Shown here: positions 1 to 7,162 of the stretch, piece after piece
How the letters are laid out: each line of letters begins with the position of its first letter
Position numbering within the stretch: the stretch's first letter is position 1
Assembly (NCBI GenBank): GCA_003486665.1
Contig: DNGF01000233.1
Span: 1,104 to 13,762, forward strand
Length of the DNA stretch: 12,659 nt
Reading direction: 5' to 3'
Source: Oscillospiraceae bacterium
GTDB taxonomy: Bacteria; Bacillota; Clostridia; Oscillospirales; Acutalibacteraceae
Notes under the pieces: model-generated
Told to the model about the DNA's origin: nothing
Databases searched by the model: none
Seen by the model: only the letters and a program-made list of their open reading frames with translations
Position numbers and translations under genes: made by a program

Positions 1-1817
1 CAATCCGGAAAAATGCGTATAATTCCCTCGTAGCTCTGCAGCATCATTTCATTAAGAGTTGCAGAAGCTATGCTGCTGTTTTCAAGGCATCCGCCTCCGT
101 GAAGGAAAAGCAAATTCGGCAGTTGGAATTTTTTAAAATTTTTCTTCATCTTTTTTATTATCAGCTTCGGAGAAATTGCCAGTCTTGCCGCACACGGGTA
201 ATATGAGCAGCCGCCGTTTCCGTCATTCCATCTATCGTTTGTAAAAAAAGTATTCTTTGCAATTTTAAGCGCTTTACGGTCTGAATTTAAGCCGATCTGT
301 CCGCAAGGAGAAATATGCTGAATGCAAAGAGTGTTGGTGTTGTTCCACGCTGTACCGTTTGAAGTGTAGCGATATACTCTTCTTCCCCTCTTAATAAAAG
401 TCGGGAATTCATGCAGATTATCTGCTATATCCTGCCACTTTGCTCTTCTATCCGCATCGACATCAAGCTCAGCGGACATATCAATAATACATTTAAAGAA
501 CATTCTGAGCAAGCCGAGAGAAAGCAGATTATTCTCTTCATTGATTTCTTTTTTGTATTTTTTAGGATCAAAATTATCCTTATAATACGGAATTTCATGT
601 ACCGCGTCATGAACAACATTATATGTGCCGCCGCGCTTTACGAGATAGCCTTCCCAGAAGTCAGCAACATCAATAAAAAACGGATAAACCCTTTCGGCAT
701 ATTTCTTATCATAGGTTGAATACCAGCGCATTATCATAATATCCGTTGAATGCACCGCATTGCTTCGCTGACCGAGGAACATTTTTTCCCAAACATCCTC
801 GCTTTTTTCCGTTATCATTCCCTTAGGACCTATTCCGACCGGATAAAAGACTCCGTTTTGTCCGAGAAAATCTCTTGAAAAGCATCTGCCCCTCTCTCTC
901 ATTGCAAGTATCGGAGAGTCATAACAATCCGTAAGCTCAACATGATTTGAGGAACACGCACCGTAAAATGAACCTTGATAATTATAATTAAGGTGGTAAT
1001 CCCCTTTCCAATTCACACCGTCTTTTGTGATAAAATTACCATACAAACCCGGCGGAAACTCATTATTCAAGGCACATACGGCAAGGAAATACTGAGAAGC
1101 ATACCAATTCAATTCAAGAAAGTCATCACTTGACGAAAATCGGGATTTATTATAATAGTTTTTCCACCATTTTTTGTTATCCGCTCTCTCCTTGTCAAAG
1201 CATTCCGTTGAAGCATCTCTGAACACCAATTTCGATTTATCGTGATTGGTGTTGAGCATAATCACGCAAATGCCGATGTTGCTTTCATTATTTTCTTCAA
1301 CGGCAACAGACAATTCTGTTTCAAATTTTATATTGTTTCCGCAAAATTTTCTTGTAAAAACAGTCACACCGTTCGTTTCGTTCTTTACAAGCGAGCCGCT
1401 CTTCAATTCGGACGGCACAAAGCGGCAGGGTTTTAATTCCGCTCCGTCCGAGCAAGTTCTTTTTATCCAAACGCTGTTGTCATTATGGCTGACAAAAATC
1501 AGGAATTCGGTAAAATTATCACCGTCGTGAAATCTGCAAAAAATCTCGCCCTCATCCATACGCTGTTCAACATAATAATTCTCATACATTTTGGCGGGAA
1601 CATCAAAATTTACCGTTCCGATGGGCTTTATTCCGCCGTCATCGCCGCCGCTCTCACCTGCAAGCCAAAAATCAGCCTTGCTTATAAAGCACGATAAGCC
1701 ATTATCATGTTCACCGAGAATGATGCCGACATCCCCGTTTCCGCATATGGCACCGTCCGGAGCAGAATGTTTCCCTGTTCTGACGGGTCTGTTTTTTATT
1801 ATCACTGTATGCTTCAA
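1..1817 (-). CDS. GH95-like (alpha/alpha)6-barrel glycosidase, partial (C-terminus beyond left edge)
   Basis: Continuous open frame of 605 codons from a TTG start to the left edge; no stop is seen. TTG is chosen because GGAGGA lies 7 bases upstream and no better start follows closely. There is no signal peptide, so the enzyme is probably cytoplasmic. The N-terminal part (about 1-230) has a GNGDVG motif like the GNGRLG of GH95 beta domains. The catalytic-type region has W270-K-G-D-Y-H-L-N277-Y-N279, matching the W-D-x-x-Y-T-I-N-x-N block that carries the paired asparagines of GH95 alpha-L-fucosidases. It also has E408 in a VHE context where GH95 has its SPEN acid, and a LENSS...NEMMLQSYEG block near 578-598 like the GH95 IDGNFG...EMLLQSHEG block. 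By hand alignment the GH95 base Asp is Glu579 here. Substrate is unknown; fucosidase is only one option within this clan. The gene follows the dockerin gene on the same strand. Confidence 0.72.
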   Translation of the reverse strand, partial: MKHTVIIKNRPVRTGKHSAPDGAICGNGDVGIILGEHDNGLSCFISKADFWLAGESGGDDGGIKPIGTVNFDVPAKMYENYYVEQRMDEGEIFCRFHDGDNFTEFLIFVSHNDNSVWIKRTCSDGAELKPCRFVPSELKSGSLVKNETNGVTVFTRKFCGNNIKFETELSVAVEENNESNIGICVIMLNTNHDKSKLVFRDASTECFDKERADNKKWWKNYYNKSRFSSSDDFLELNWYASQYFLAVCALNNEFPPGLYGNFITKDGVNWKGDYHLNYNYQGSFYGACSSNHVELTDCYDSPILAMRERGRCFSRDFLGQNGVFYPVGIGPKGMITEKSEDVWEKMFLGQRSNAVHSTDIMIMRWYSTYDKKYAERVYPFFIDVADFWEGYLVKRGGTYNVVHDAVHEIPYYKDNFDPKKYKKEINEENNLLSLGLLRMFFKCIIDMSAELDVDADRRAKWQDIADNLHEFPTFIKRGRRVYRYTSNGTAWNNTNTLCIQHISPCGQIGLNSDRKALKIAKNTFFTNDRWNDGNGGCSYYPCAARLAISPKLIIKKMKKNFKKFQLPNLLFLHGGGCLENSSIASATLNEMMLQSYEGIIRIFPD

Positions 1818-1823
1818 ATCCTG

Positions 1824-1829
1824 TCCTCC
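1824..1829 (-). promoter_or_regulatory. Ribosome binding site fixing the TTG start of the GH95-like gene
   Basis: GGAGGA read on the minus strand, 7 bases before TTG at 1817. It begins exactly where the U-tract of the upstream terminator ends. No promoter hexamers are visible between 1818 and 1915, so translation here probably depends on transcripts that read through the terminator. Confidence 0.7.
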
Positions 1830-1863
1830 AAAAAAACAGGACTGCCGGTTTTCCCGACAGCCC
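1830..1863 (-). terminator. Intrinsic terminator after the large dockerin gene
   Basis: On the minus strand a 10-bp stem (arms 1854-1863 and 1839-1848, with two G-U pairs) closes a five-base loop. It is followed by U-G and seven U residues at 1830-1836. The stop codon of the dockerin gene is about 50 bases upstream. The U-tract touches the next gene's Shine-Dalgarno, so termination efficiency would set expression of the GH95-like gene. Confidence 0.85.
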
Positions 1864-1915
1864 ATAGTTAATTATTTCTTTGCAAAATGATTTTGCGCTG
1901 TACCGATTTGGAAAA

Positions 1916-4900
1916 TTATTTCGAATTTCTTGCAGCGTTTGCAAGATCTACGAAGCTGCTTTCCTTACCGATGCACTCGGCCGGTGCCTGATTAATCGTT
2001 TCTCTGTATACACCCGCATTTTCAACCGACTTAACATCGGAATTACCGATATTGCCGTCAAAGTTGAGGTCGCCTGCATAAAGAGTGTAGTTTGCAATCA
2101 AATCAGGATCAAGCATAAGCGAAGCATATGCCTTAAGGACAACTGCATCCTGTCCGTCAATTCTTCCGTCACCGTTTACATCGCCGAACATGATAAGAGT
2201 AAACTCTCTCTGAACATTGTACTCGCCGTACGGATCCTCAACGATCTGAAGCTTGGAACCTGTGCCGGGACCGTGCTTTGTAGCCTTGAGGCAGATATCG
2301 CCGTATCCGGAGTATCCGTATTCACCTGAGAAGTAATCACTGAAGAACTCTTCACCGCCGTAATTTTCCTTGGCGGTATCGTTCCAGAATGTATCGTCAA
2401 ATCCGATTGCATAACCGTAACGATAGTCAATGTTCTGGTTGAACGCTGTCGCTCCTGAGTTATAGAACTCAATGCTCGGAACGCTTTCAAGCTTTTCAAT
2501 CGAATCATACAAACGCTTGTAGTAATTATCAACAAGCTTCTGACTGTCTGCATCATAGTCACGGTCAAGATCTCTGCCGTTGTTGTAAGCTTCAACAACA
2601 GCCTGAACCGACTTGTCTGTGTATAAGCTCGGAGGAAGAAGGTTTTCAACACGGGTAATCTGTCCGTCCAGCTGTGAGTAGTCTGCAAGTCCGATATAAT
2701 CCTTCAAGGAATGGAAAGCCTTTGAAAGCTGGCGTCTTGCCGTATTGATCTTGGACTGTCTGTAGTCCATTGCCGTACCTGCATCCTGTTGCTGCTTATA
2801 CTCTGTCATTACCTTATTTGCGAACTGATAAGCATTCCAGAATGCGTTCCATGTTCTGTCAGTGTACTTCTTTGTTCCGTCGGCATTAAGGTTATCCTCA
2901 TAGCTAACCGTTCCTACGGTTCTGAGTACCTTTTCAAGCTGATATGTTGACTTATATGTCTGGTTTCCGATAAGGAGATCCTTATACTTGTTCAACGCGT
3001 AGCAGCTGAATGTAATATCGGCACTTGTCGGGAATACCTCTTTACCGATCTTAGCCTGGTCATACTGATCAAGAAGACTGCCGGCAGTTCTGAGTCTTTG
3101 TTTAAATGCAAGATATGCCCAAGGAGCAAAATCTACCATGTGGAAGTACTCATAATTATCATCGTAATAGTGAAGACCTTCGTTGCCTACAAGAGCAAGC
3201 TCGTTATATACCGACCTCAACTCACTGATGCTGTAGGTGCTTCCCGCCGGATGATTGTTGTTGTAATCAACGGTTACATAGTCATAGCTCTTGAGGTCAA
3301 GAACACCGAGAAGCTCAGCAACGATATCAAGAGATGTGTCGCAAAGTGAGCCGGGACCTGTAATATTGCCGAGGCTTGCAAGAAGCTGCTTAACAGTATT
3401 CTTAAGTCCTGTTCCGTCAGAATTTACAACGGTAATAACCTGATCAAGCTTTGTATAGCTGTAAGGAATAATCAGCGAAACCTGAGTTGCGGTATCGGTT
3501 GTACCCGCCGTTTCATAATGAGGAAGCTGGAACAAGCCGTTAAGAACTCTCGCAAGGAGGTTTGTGATAATCTGTGTAAGCGGCTTATCAAGAGTTGCCG
3601 TAAGCTTTGATGTTGAAGCACGGCGGCCGATAAGCGAAAGAACTGTGTTAATATCGAAATCAAGGATAGCGTTCAAAAGCTTATCCATAACGATCTCTCT
3701 AAGACCGTCCTTATTGTTCTCAACGCCATAAAGAATGTTTGTAAGAGGAATAACCTGGTTAACGGAATAGTAAACCTTTGCCCAAACATCCGTGCCGCTT
3801 GCGGCTGAACCGAGGTTAAAGAGCTTTGAATACTTCGTAAGGAAGAAGTCAAATGCTGCGTTAAGCTCTGCCGAGAAGGTGATCTTTGTGGGATCGGAAT
3901 TAACTGTCTGCATTCCGAACTCACCTACAAGGTAATAGTCAACCAATGCTGCAACAAGATCAAGACACCAGTCGCCGTCGGGGTTGTACTGAGAACCGAT
4001 GTAATTGCCGTTCTCATCCTTCTTAGCCATGAGATCCTCAAACTCCGCATTCGGATAGAGATCCTTCAATACATCAATGAGAGTAAATGTTGCAAGCTCT
4101 CTGATAGAGTCACATTCATCCGAGAACTCAACATTATCAACAAGAGCCTCAAGGAGGAACTTAACAAGGAATGCGAACGTCTGCTCGTCATTCATTGTTT
4201 CAAGAGCTTTAGACTGCTCGTCTGTAATTTCCGGAGCATCCTTCCAGAAAGAACCTATGATCGGAAGCAATGTCTTAACATAGCCTGAAAGCTGTGAAAC
4301 AAAGCCCGGCTCAAGAGTAAGATACTTTCCGCCGTTTCCGTCATCCTTAAAGTAGATGTACTTTGTAAGACCTTCTTTGAGGATGTACTGGAGAGTAACG
4401 TTAACTTTATCTATCGGCTTCGGGGCTGTCGGATTTTCAACACCCTTCGACTCAAGGAATTTGGCGATCAATTCATCCTGCGATGCGTCTTCGGGAAGTC
4501 CCATTGTTTCGTTTGTAACGAAAAGGGTTATCGCGATATTGATGTAAGATGTATCAGCCGTAGTATCGTCCGGCTTGATCTTAAGGGCATCAAGGATAAG
4601 GTTACCCGCATACTTAACAACGATATCGTCAATAAGCGCGCTGAACAGTGCCTCAATGAAGTCATAGGTCTTAACCTTTGTAAAGTCAATTGAAGAACCG
4701 ATCGACTTCTTGAGTGACGGAAGAAGATCAACAAATTTAACGTAATCTTTCAGGGTACCGTCGGCATTCTTTGCAAGACCGAGGAAATCGGCAACGGCAT
4801 TCGAGCCGTCGGCTTTTGCCATCATGTCGCAGACAAACTTAACAAGACGGTTGTTAAAGAAATCGTTAACTATGTAGTCAAGGTTGTCGTAAGCTCCGCC

Positions 4901-5497
4901 TACCGCAAAGCCTGCGCCGGTTGAATCAATCAATGCCTTATAAGCCATCTCGTTGATATAGCCGTGAAGGTCATTAAGCATCGGAATTTTTTTCTTCGGA
5001 TCCCATGCCGCTTTGATAATTCCAAGACTGAAGGAGTTGTCAACCCATTTATATAGCGGATCGGCATTTTCCTGAAGCCACTGGAGAAGATAGCCGAGAA
5101 CCTCAAGATCCGTCATGGTATCGGAACGGCGTCTGATATCGGTATTCTTCGGAATACCGAAGCTCAAATCGTCAATATTTCCGAAACTGAACATCTTGTA
5201 GAGAGTGTGTCTTGTAATAGATCTGATTGAGTCAAAAAGACTATCAAGAGAATAGATGTGAATATGAAGGCTCAATTCACTCAGATCAAAGTTTACATCA
5301 AGTCCTGCAAGAACCTCGTCATCGAGATAGTCAAGAACGGCGGAAGCCGCCTGCTCTTTAGTGAAAACGGGTTTCTTTACACTGCTGTAGCTACAGGTAG
5401 TGTATGGGGTTTTGTATGCGCTGGCACCGACCGTCAAACATGAAAGCATCATGATGAGGGCGATAAGAACGCACAACAGTCGTTTGGATTGTTTCAC
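1916..5497 (-). CDS. Large secreted helical protein with FIVAR-like repeats and C-terminal type I dockerin
   Basis: 1193 residues. The GTG start is supported by GGAGG at 5506-5510, 8 bases upstream. A signal peptide is clear: KR near the start, a hydrophobic core, and cleavage probably after ASA near residue 27. Residues about 40-830 are mostly predicted helix with recurring leucine-rich stretches and match no family I recognise. About 850-933 and 940-1004 look like FIVAR-type three-helix modules (Y-T-D, then A-x-x-x-A-N/N-x-G-R, then a final long helix). Residues 1008-1104 are Tyr/Gly-rich and probably beta. The dockerin has two calcium loops, D1106 to D1117 and D1143 to D1154, with canonical D-x-N-x-D ligands; a 28-residue tail follows. 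No catalytic motif is visible. By family knowledge the dockerin would attach it to a cohesin. It could be a structural or adhesin-like component rather than an enzyme. It is divergent from the GH109-like operon. Confidence 0.88.
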   Translation of the reverse strand: MKQSKRLLCVLIALIMMLSCLTVGASAYKTPYTTCSYSSVKKPVFTKEQAASAVLDYLDDEVLAGLDVNFDLSELSLHIHIYSLDSLFDSIRSITRHTLYKMFSFGNIDDLSFGIPKNTDIRRRSDTMTDLEVLGYLLQWLQENADPLYKWVDNSFSLGIIKAAWDPKKKIPMLNDLHGYINEMAYKALIDSTGAGFAVGGAYDNLDYIVNDFFNNRLVKFVCDMMAKADGSNAVADFLGLAKNADGTLKDYVKFVDLLPSLKKSIGSSIDFTKVKTYDFIEALFSALIDDIVVKYAGNLILDALKIKPDDTTADTSYINIAITLFVTNETMGLPEDASQDELIAKFLESKGVENPTAPKPIDKVNVTLQYILKEGLTKYIYFKDDGNGGKYLTLEPGFVSQLSGYVKTLLPIIGSFWKDAPEITDEQSKALETMNDEQTFAFLVKFLLEALVDNVEFSDECDSIRELATFTLIDVLKDLYPNAEFEDLMAKKDENGNYIGSQYNPDGDWCLDLVAALVDYYLVGEFGMQTVNSDPTKITFSAELNAAFDFFLTKYSKLFNLGSAASGTDVWAKVYYSVNQVIPLTNILYGVENNKDGLREIVMDKLLNAILDFDINTVLSLIGRRASTSKLTATLDKPLTQIITNLLARVLNGLFQLPHYETAGTTDTATQVSLIIPYSYTKLDQVITVVNSDGTGLKNTVKQLLASLGNITGPGSLCDTSLDIVAELLGVLDLKSYDYVTVDYNNNHPAGSTYSISELRSVYNELALVGNEGLHYYDDNYEYFHMVDFAPWAYLAFKQRLRTAGSLLDQYDQAKIGKEVFPTSADITFSCYALNKYKDLLIGNQTYKSTYQLEKVLRTVGTVSYEDNLNADGTKKYTDRTWNAFWNAYQFANKVMTEYKQQQDAGTAMDYRQSKINTARRQLSKAFHSLKDYIGLADYSQLDGQITRVENLLPPSLYTDKSVQAVVEAYNNGRDLDRDYDADSQKLVDNYYKRLYDSIEKLESVPSIEFYNSGATAFNQNIDYRYGYAIGFDDTFWNDTAKENYGGEEFFSDYFSGEYGYSGYGDICLKATKHGPGTGSKLQIVEDPYGEYNVQREFTLIMFGDVNGDGRIDGQDAVVLKAYASLMLDPDLIANYTLYAGDLNFDGNIGNSDVKSVENAGVYRETINQAPAECIGKESSFVDLANAARNSK

Positions 5498-5519
5498 CTA
5501 AAACACCTCCGTTAAATTT

Positions 5520-5534
5520 CCGGTCTACAACCGG
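5520..5534 (-). promoter_or_regulatory. Small GC-rich hairpin in the dockerin mRNA leader
   Basis: CCGGT and ACCGG arms with a five-base loop, ending 9 bases before the Shine-Dalgarno of the large dockerin gene on the transcript. It is too short to name as a riboswitch. It could stabilise the 5' leader or influence ribosome access. Confidence 0.4.
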
Positions 5535-5554
5535 TGAAAACTGTAAATAGGGTC

Positions 5555-5580
5555 GCCAAAATCCACCATTCCAGTTTGGC
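5555..5580. repeat. Inverted repeat at the start of the dockerin transcript
   Basis: GCCAAA and TTTGGC arms, 6 bp perfect, with 14 bases between them. They lie just downstream of the expected transcription start (about 5582) of the leftward promoter. The position suits an operator for a roadblock repressor or a 5'-end stem protecting the mRNA; the sequence does not decide between them. Confidence 0.4.
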
Positions 5581-5588
5581 TTATAATA

Positions 5589-5617
5589 ATATTATCAGAA
5601 AATCCCTAATTTGTAAA
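5589..5617 (-). promoter_or_regulatory. Sigma-70/A-type promoter for the large dockerin gene
   Basis: On the minus strand TTTACA (5612-5617) and TAATAT (5589-5594) are separated by exactly 17 bases, with AT-rich flanks. This predicts a start near 5582 and a leader of about 85 bases before the GTG. The -35 hexamer lies in a decamer, CCTATTTACA, that recurs once in the leader at 5542-5551. Confidence 0.72.
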
Positions 5618-5826
5618 TAGGTTTTTCCAAATTAAAACATTGCAAACTATACAAAAATTTCTTTTTATTTTATATAAATGCAATAAACAATACAGGCAAA
5701 ATGTATAAACAGCCAAAACAATGCCGCATTGGAGCAACCGTCAAGCCCTATCTATTCTTGATTTTTTATTTTCGTATACCTTTTATATATTATAATCTGC
5801 CCTGCCGTCACGACATTTTTTCTTTA

Positions 5827-5902
5827 TTTTAGGTTGAAAAAACGAACCGATATGGTATAATAACCTAAAACAAAGAAGTTTAAAGTAACCTAAGCGGTTA
5901 CT
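5827..5902. promoter_or_regulatory. Operator-like array of AACCTAA half-sites around the GH109-like operon promoter
   Basis: A perfect 9-bp inverted repeat, TTTTAGGTT (5827-5835) and AACCTAAAA (5862-5870), brackets the -35 and -10 elements. A second dyad, AGTAACC-N5-GGTTACT (5884-5902), lies just after the expected transcription start. The octamer TAACCTAA occurs at 5861-5868 and again at 5886-5893. This layout is typical of repressor sites of LacI- or GntR-like regulators, but no regulator gene is in the window, so the binding protein is unknown. Confidence 0.55.
5834..5861 (+). promoter_or_regulatory. Promoter of the GH109-like operon
   Basis: TTGAAA (5834-5839), a 16-base spacer and a perfect TATAAT (5856-5861) predict a start near 5868 and a leader of about 49 bases. 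The leader contains the dyad at 5884-5902 and then a GAGG ribosome binding site at 5907-5910, 6 bases before the ATG. Confidence 0.75.
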
Positions 5903-5916
5903 GAGAGAGGTGCTAT

Positions 5917-7146
5917 ATGAAAAATTCTGTTAATATAGGAATTATCGGTCTTGGCTGCCGCGGTGCAAGCATGATTGAAATTATGGCAAAAATGGAGGAT
6001 GTCAACATCCTTGCCGTTTGCGACAAATATCAGGACCGTGTTGATAATGTTATCAAAAAGCTTGTCGAAGGCGGCAGACCTGCCCCGATGGGAACGGTTG
6101 ACTACAACGAGGTCCTCTCCATGCCGGGCATTGACTCCGTTTACATCGCAACAGACTGGGAATGTCACGTTAAAATTGCAATTGAATCCATGAAAAAAGG
6201 TATTCCCGCGGCGATGGAAGTCGGCGGCGCCTATACTCTCGACGAATGTTGGGAGCTTGTTCATACATATGAGGAAACCGGTGTCTGGGCAATGATGATG
6301 GAAAACTGCTGCTACGGCGAGCGTGAAATGATGGTTCACAATATGGTTCGCGAGGGTGTATTCGGCGACATTGTTTTCTGCTCAGGTCAGTATGCTCACG
6401 ACCTCAGAGATGAGGTCGCTTACGGCGAAAAGAACCGTCACTACAGACTCCGCAATTACATTGCAAGAAACTGCGAAAACTATCCTACTCACGAATTGGG
6501 TCCGATTGCAAAGCTTCTCGGCATAAACTACGGCAACCGCTTTGTTTCAATGTCATCGGTTTGCAGCCGCGCCGCAGGCATGGAGGATTTTGTTAAGCAG
6601 CACAAGGATCTGAAGCCCTCGCTCGGCAGCACAAAATTCAATCAGGCGGATATTGTCAAAACATTTATTAAAACAGAAAAAGGAGAGCTTATCGAGCTGA
6701 CTCTTGACACCTGCCTCCCCCGATTCTACAGCAGAGGTTTCACGGTCAGAGGAACAGGCGGACTTTATCAGGAGGACGGTGATATAGTTTTCCTTGATAA
6801 AAAGCTCTACAAGAAAAACGAATGGACTCAGAAAAAATTCTGGGGTCGCGGCAAGAAATTTGCAAGAAAGTACAACCATCCGCTTTGGCAGGACACAACC
6901 AAAGAAATGCTTGAGTCGGGTCACGGCGGCATGGATTGGTTCATTATAAGAGCCTGGATCGTTTCGGTCAAGGAAGGTACGCTTCCGCCGCTTGATGTTT
7001 ATGACGCAGCGTCATGGATGTGCATTACTCCGCTGAGCGAGCTTTCGCTCAGGAACGGCGGTGCAACGGTTGAAATTCCCGACTTTACAAACGGCAAATA
7101 CAAAAACAGAACTCCAAAGAACGACAATATATATGACATAAGATAA
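5917..7146 (+). CDS. GH109-like Gfo/Idh/MocA family NAD-dependent glycosidase or oxidoreductase
   Basis: 409 residues, no signal peptide, so cytoplasmic. The N-terminal Rossmann fold has GLGCRG at 11-16 and an acidic D36 after the second strand. The region after it carries several blocks typical of GH109 (alpha-N-acetylgalactosaminidase using tightly bound NAD): E101-V with DECWELV at 109-115, ENCCYG at 129-134, HDLR at 161-164, YPTHELGP at 189-196 with the candidate catalytic His192, and GHGGMD at 335-340. Classical members read YPTHGLGP, so Glu193 is a departure. GH109 enzymes cleave glycosides by transient oxidation at C3, so a glycosidase role is plausible; a sugar dehydrogenase remains possible. 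It is the first gene of a three-gene operon behind a promoter with operator-like repeats. Confidence 0.82.
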   Translation: MKNSVNIGIIGLGCRGASMIEIMAKMEDVNILAVCDKYQDRVDNVIKKLVEGGRPAPMGTVDYNEVLSMPGIDSVYIATDWECHVKIAIESMKKGIPAAMEVGGAYTLDECWELVHTYEETGVWAMMMENCCYGEREMMVHNMVREGVFGDIVFCSGQYAHDLRDEVAYGEKNRHYRLRNYIARNCENYPTHELGPIAKLLGINYGNRFVSMSSVCSRAAGMEDFVKQHKDLKPSLGSTKFNQADIVKTFIKTEKGELIELTLDTCLPRFYSRGFTVRGTGGLYQEDGDIVFLDKKLYKKNEWTQKKFWGRGKKFARKYNHPLWQDTTKEMLESGHGGMDWFIIRAWIVSVKEGTLPPLDVYDAASWMCITPLSELSLRNGGATVEIPDFTNGKYKNRTPKNDNIYDIR

Positions 7147-7162
7147 AAGAGGAGGAAAAGAA

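Larger units (their letters stand above)
5498..5916. other. Divergent intergenic control region
   Basis: About 420 AT-rich bases between the leftward dockerin gene and the rightward GH109-like operon. It contains one good promoter facing each way, the leader hairpins of the dockerin mRNA, and an operator-like array at the right. The middle part (about 5620-5820) shows no convincing ORF, tRNA or riboswitch. It holds a 13-base perfect palindrome at 5719-5731 and a stray TATAAT at 5791-5796 without a matching -35. Confidence 0.7.

Noticed and set aside
411..719. Plus-strand frame of 102 codons inside the left gene
   Set aside because: It lies opposite a continuous, motif-bearing glycosidase frame, has low-complexity hydrophobic composition and no ribosome binding site.
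1882..1896. GCAAAA-TGA-TTTTGC hairpin after the dockerin stop
   Set aside because: AT-rich 6-bp stem without a U-tract; the GC-rich hairpin at 1830-1863 is the credible terminator.
1880..2329. Plus-strand frame of 149 codons over the end of the large dockerin gene
   Set aside because: It is the antisense shadow of the dockerin coding region, whose calcium-loop motifs prove the minus frame.
5791..5796. TATAAT upstream of the GH109-like operon as a second promoter
   Set aside because: No -35 at 15-19 bases; the nearest TTGATT is 27 bases away. The promoter at 5834-5861 is much better.
5890..6339. Minus-strand frame of 149 codons over the GH109-like gene
   Set aside because: Antisense to a frame with Rossmann and GH109 motifs; it resembles no family.
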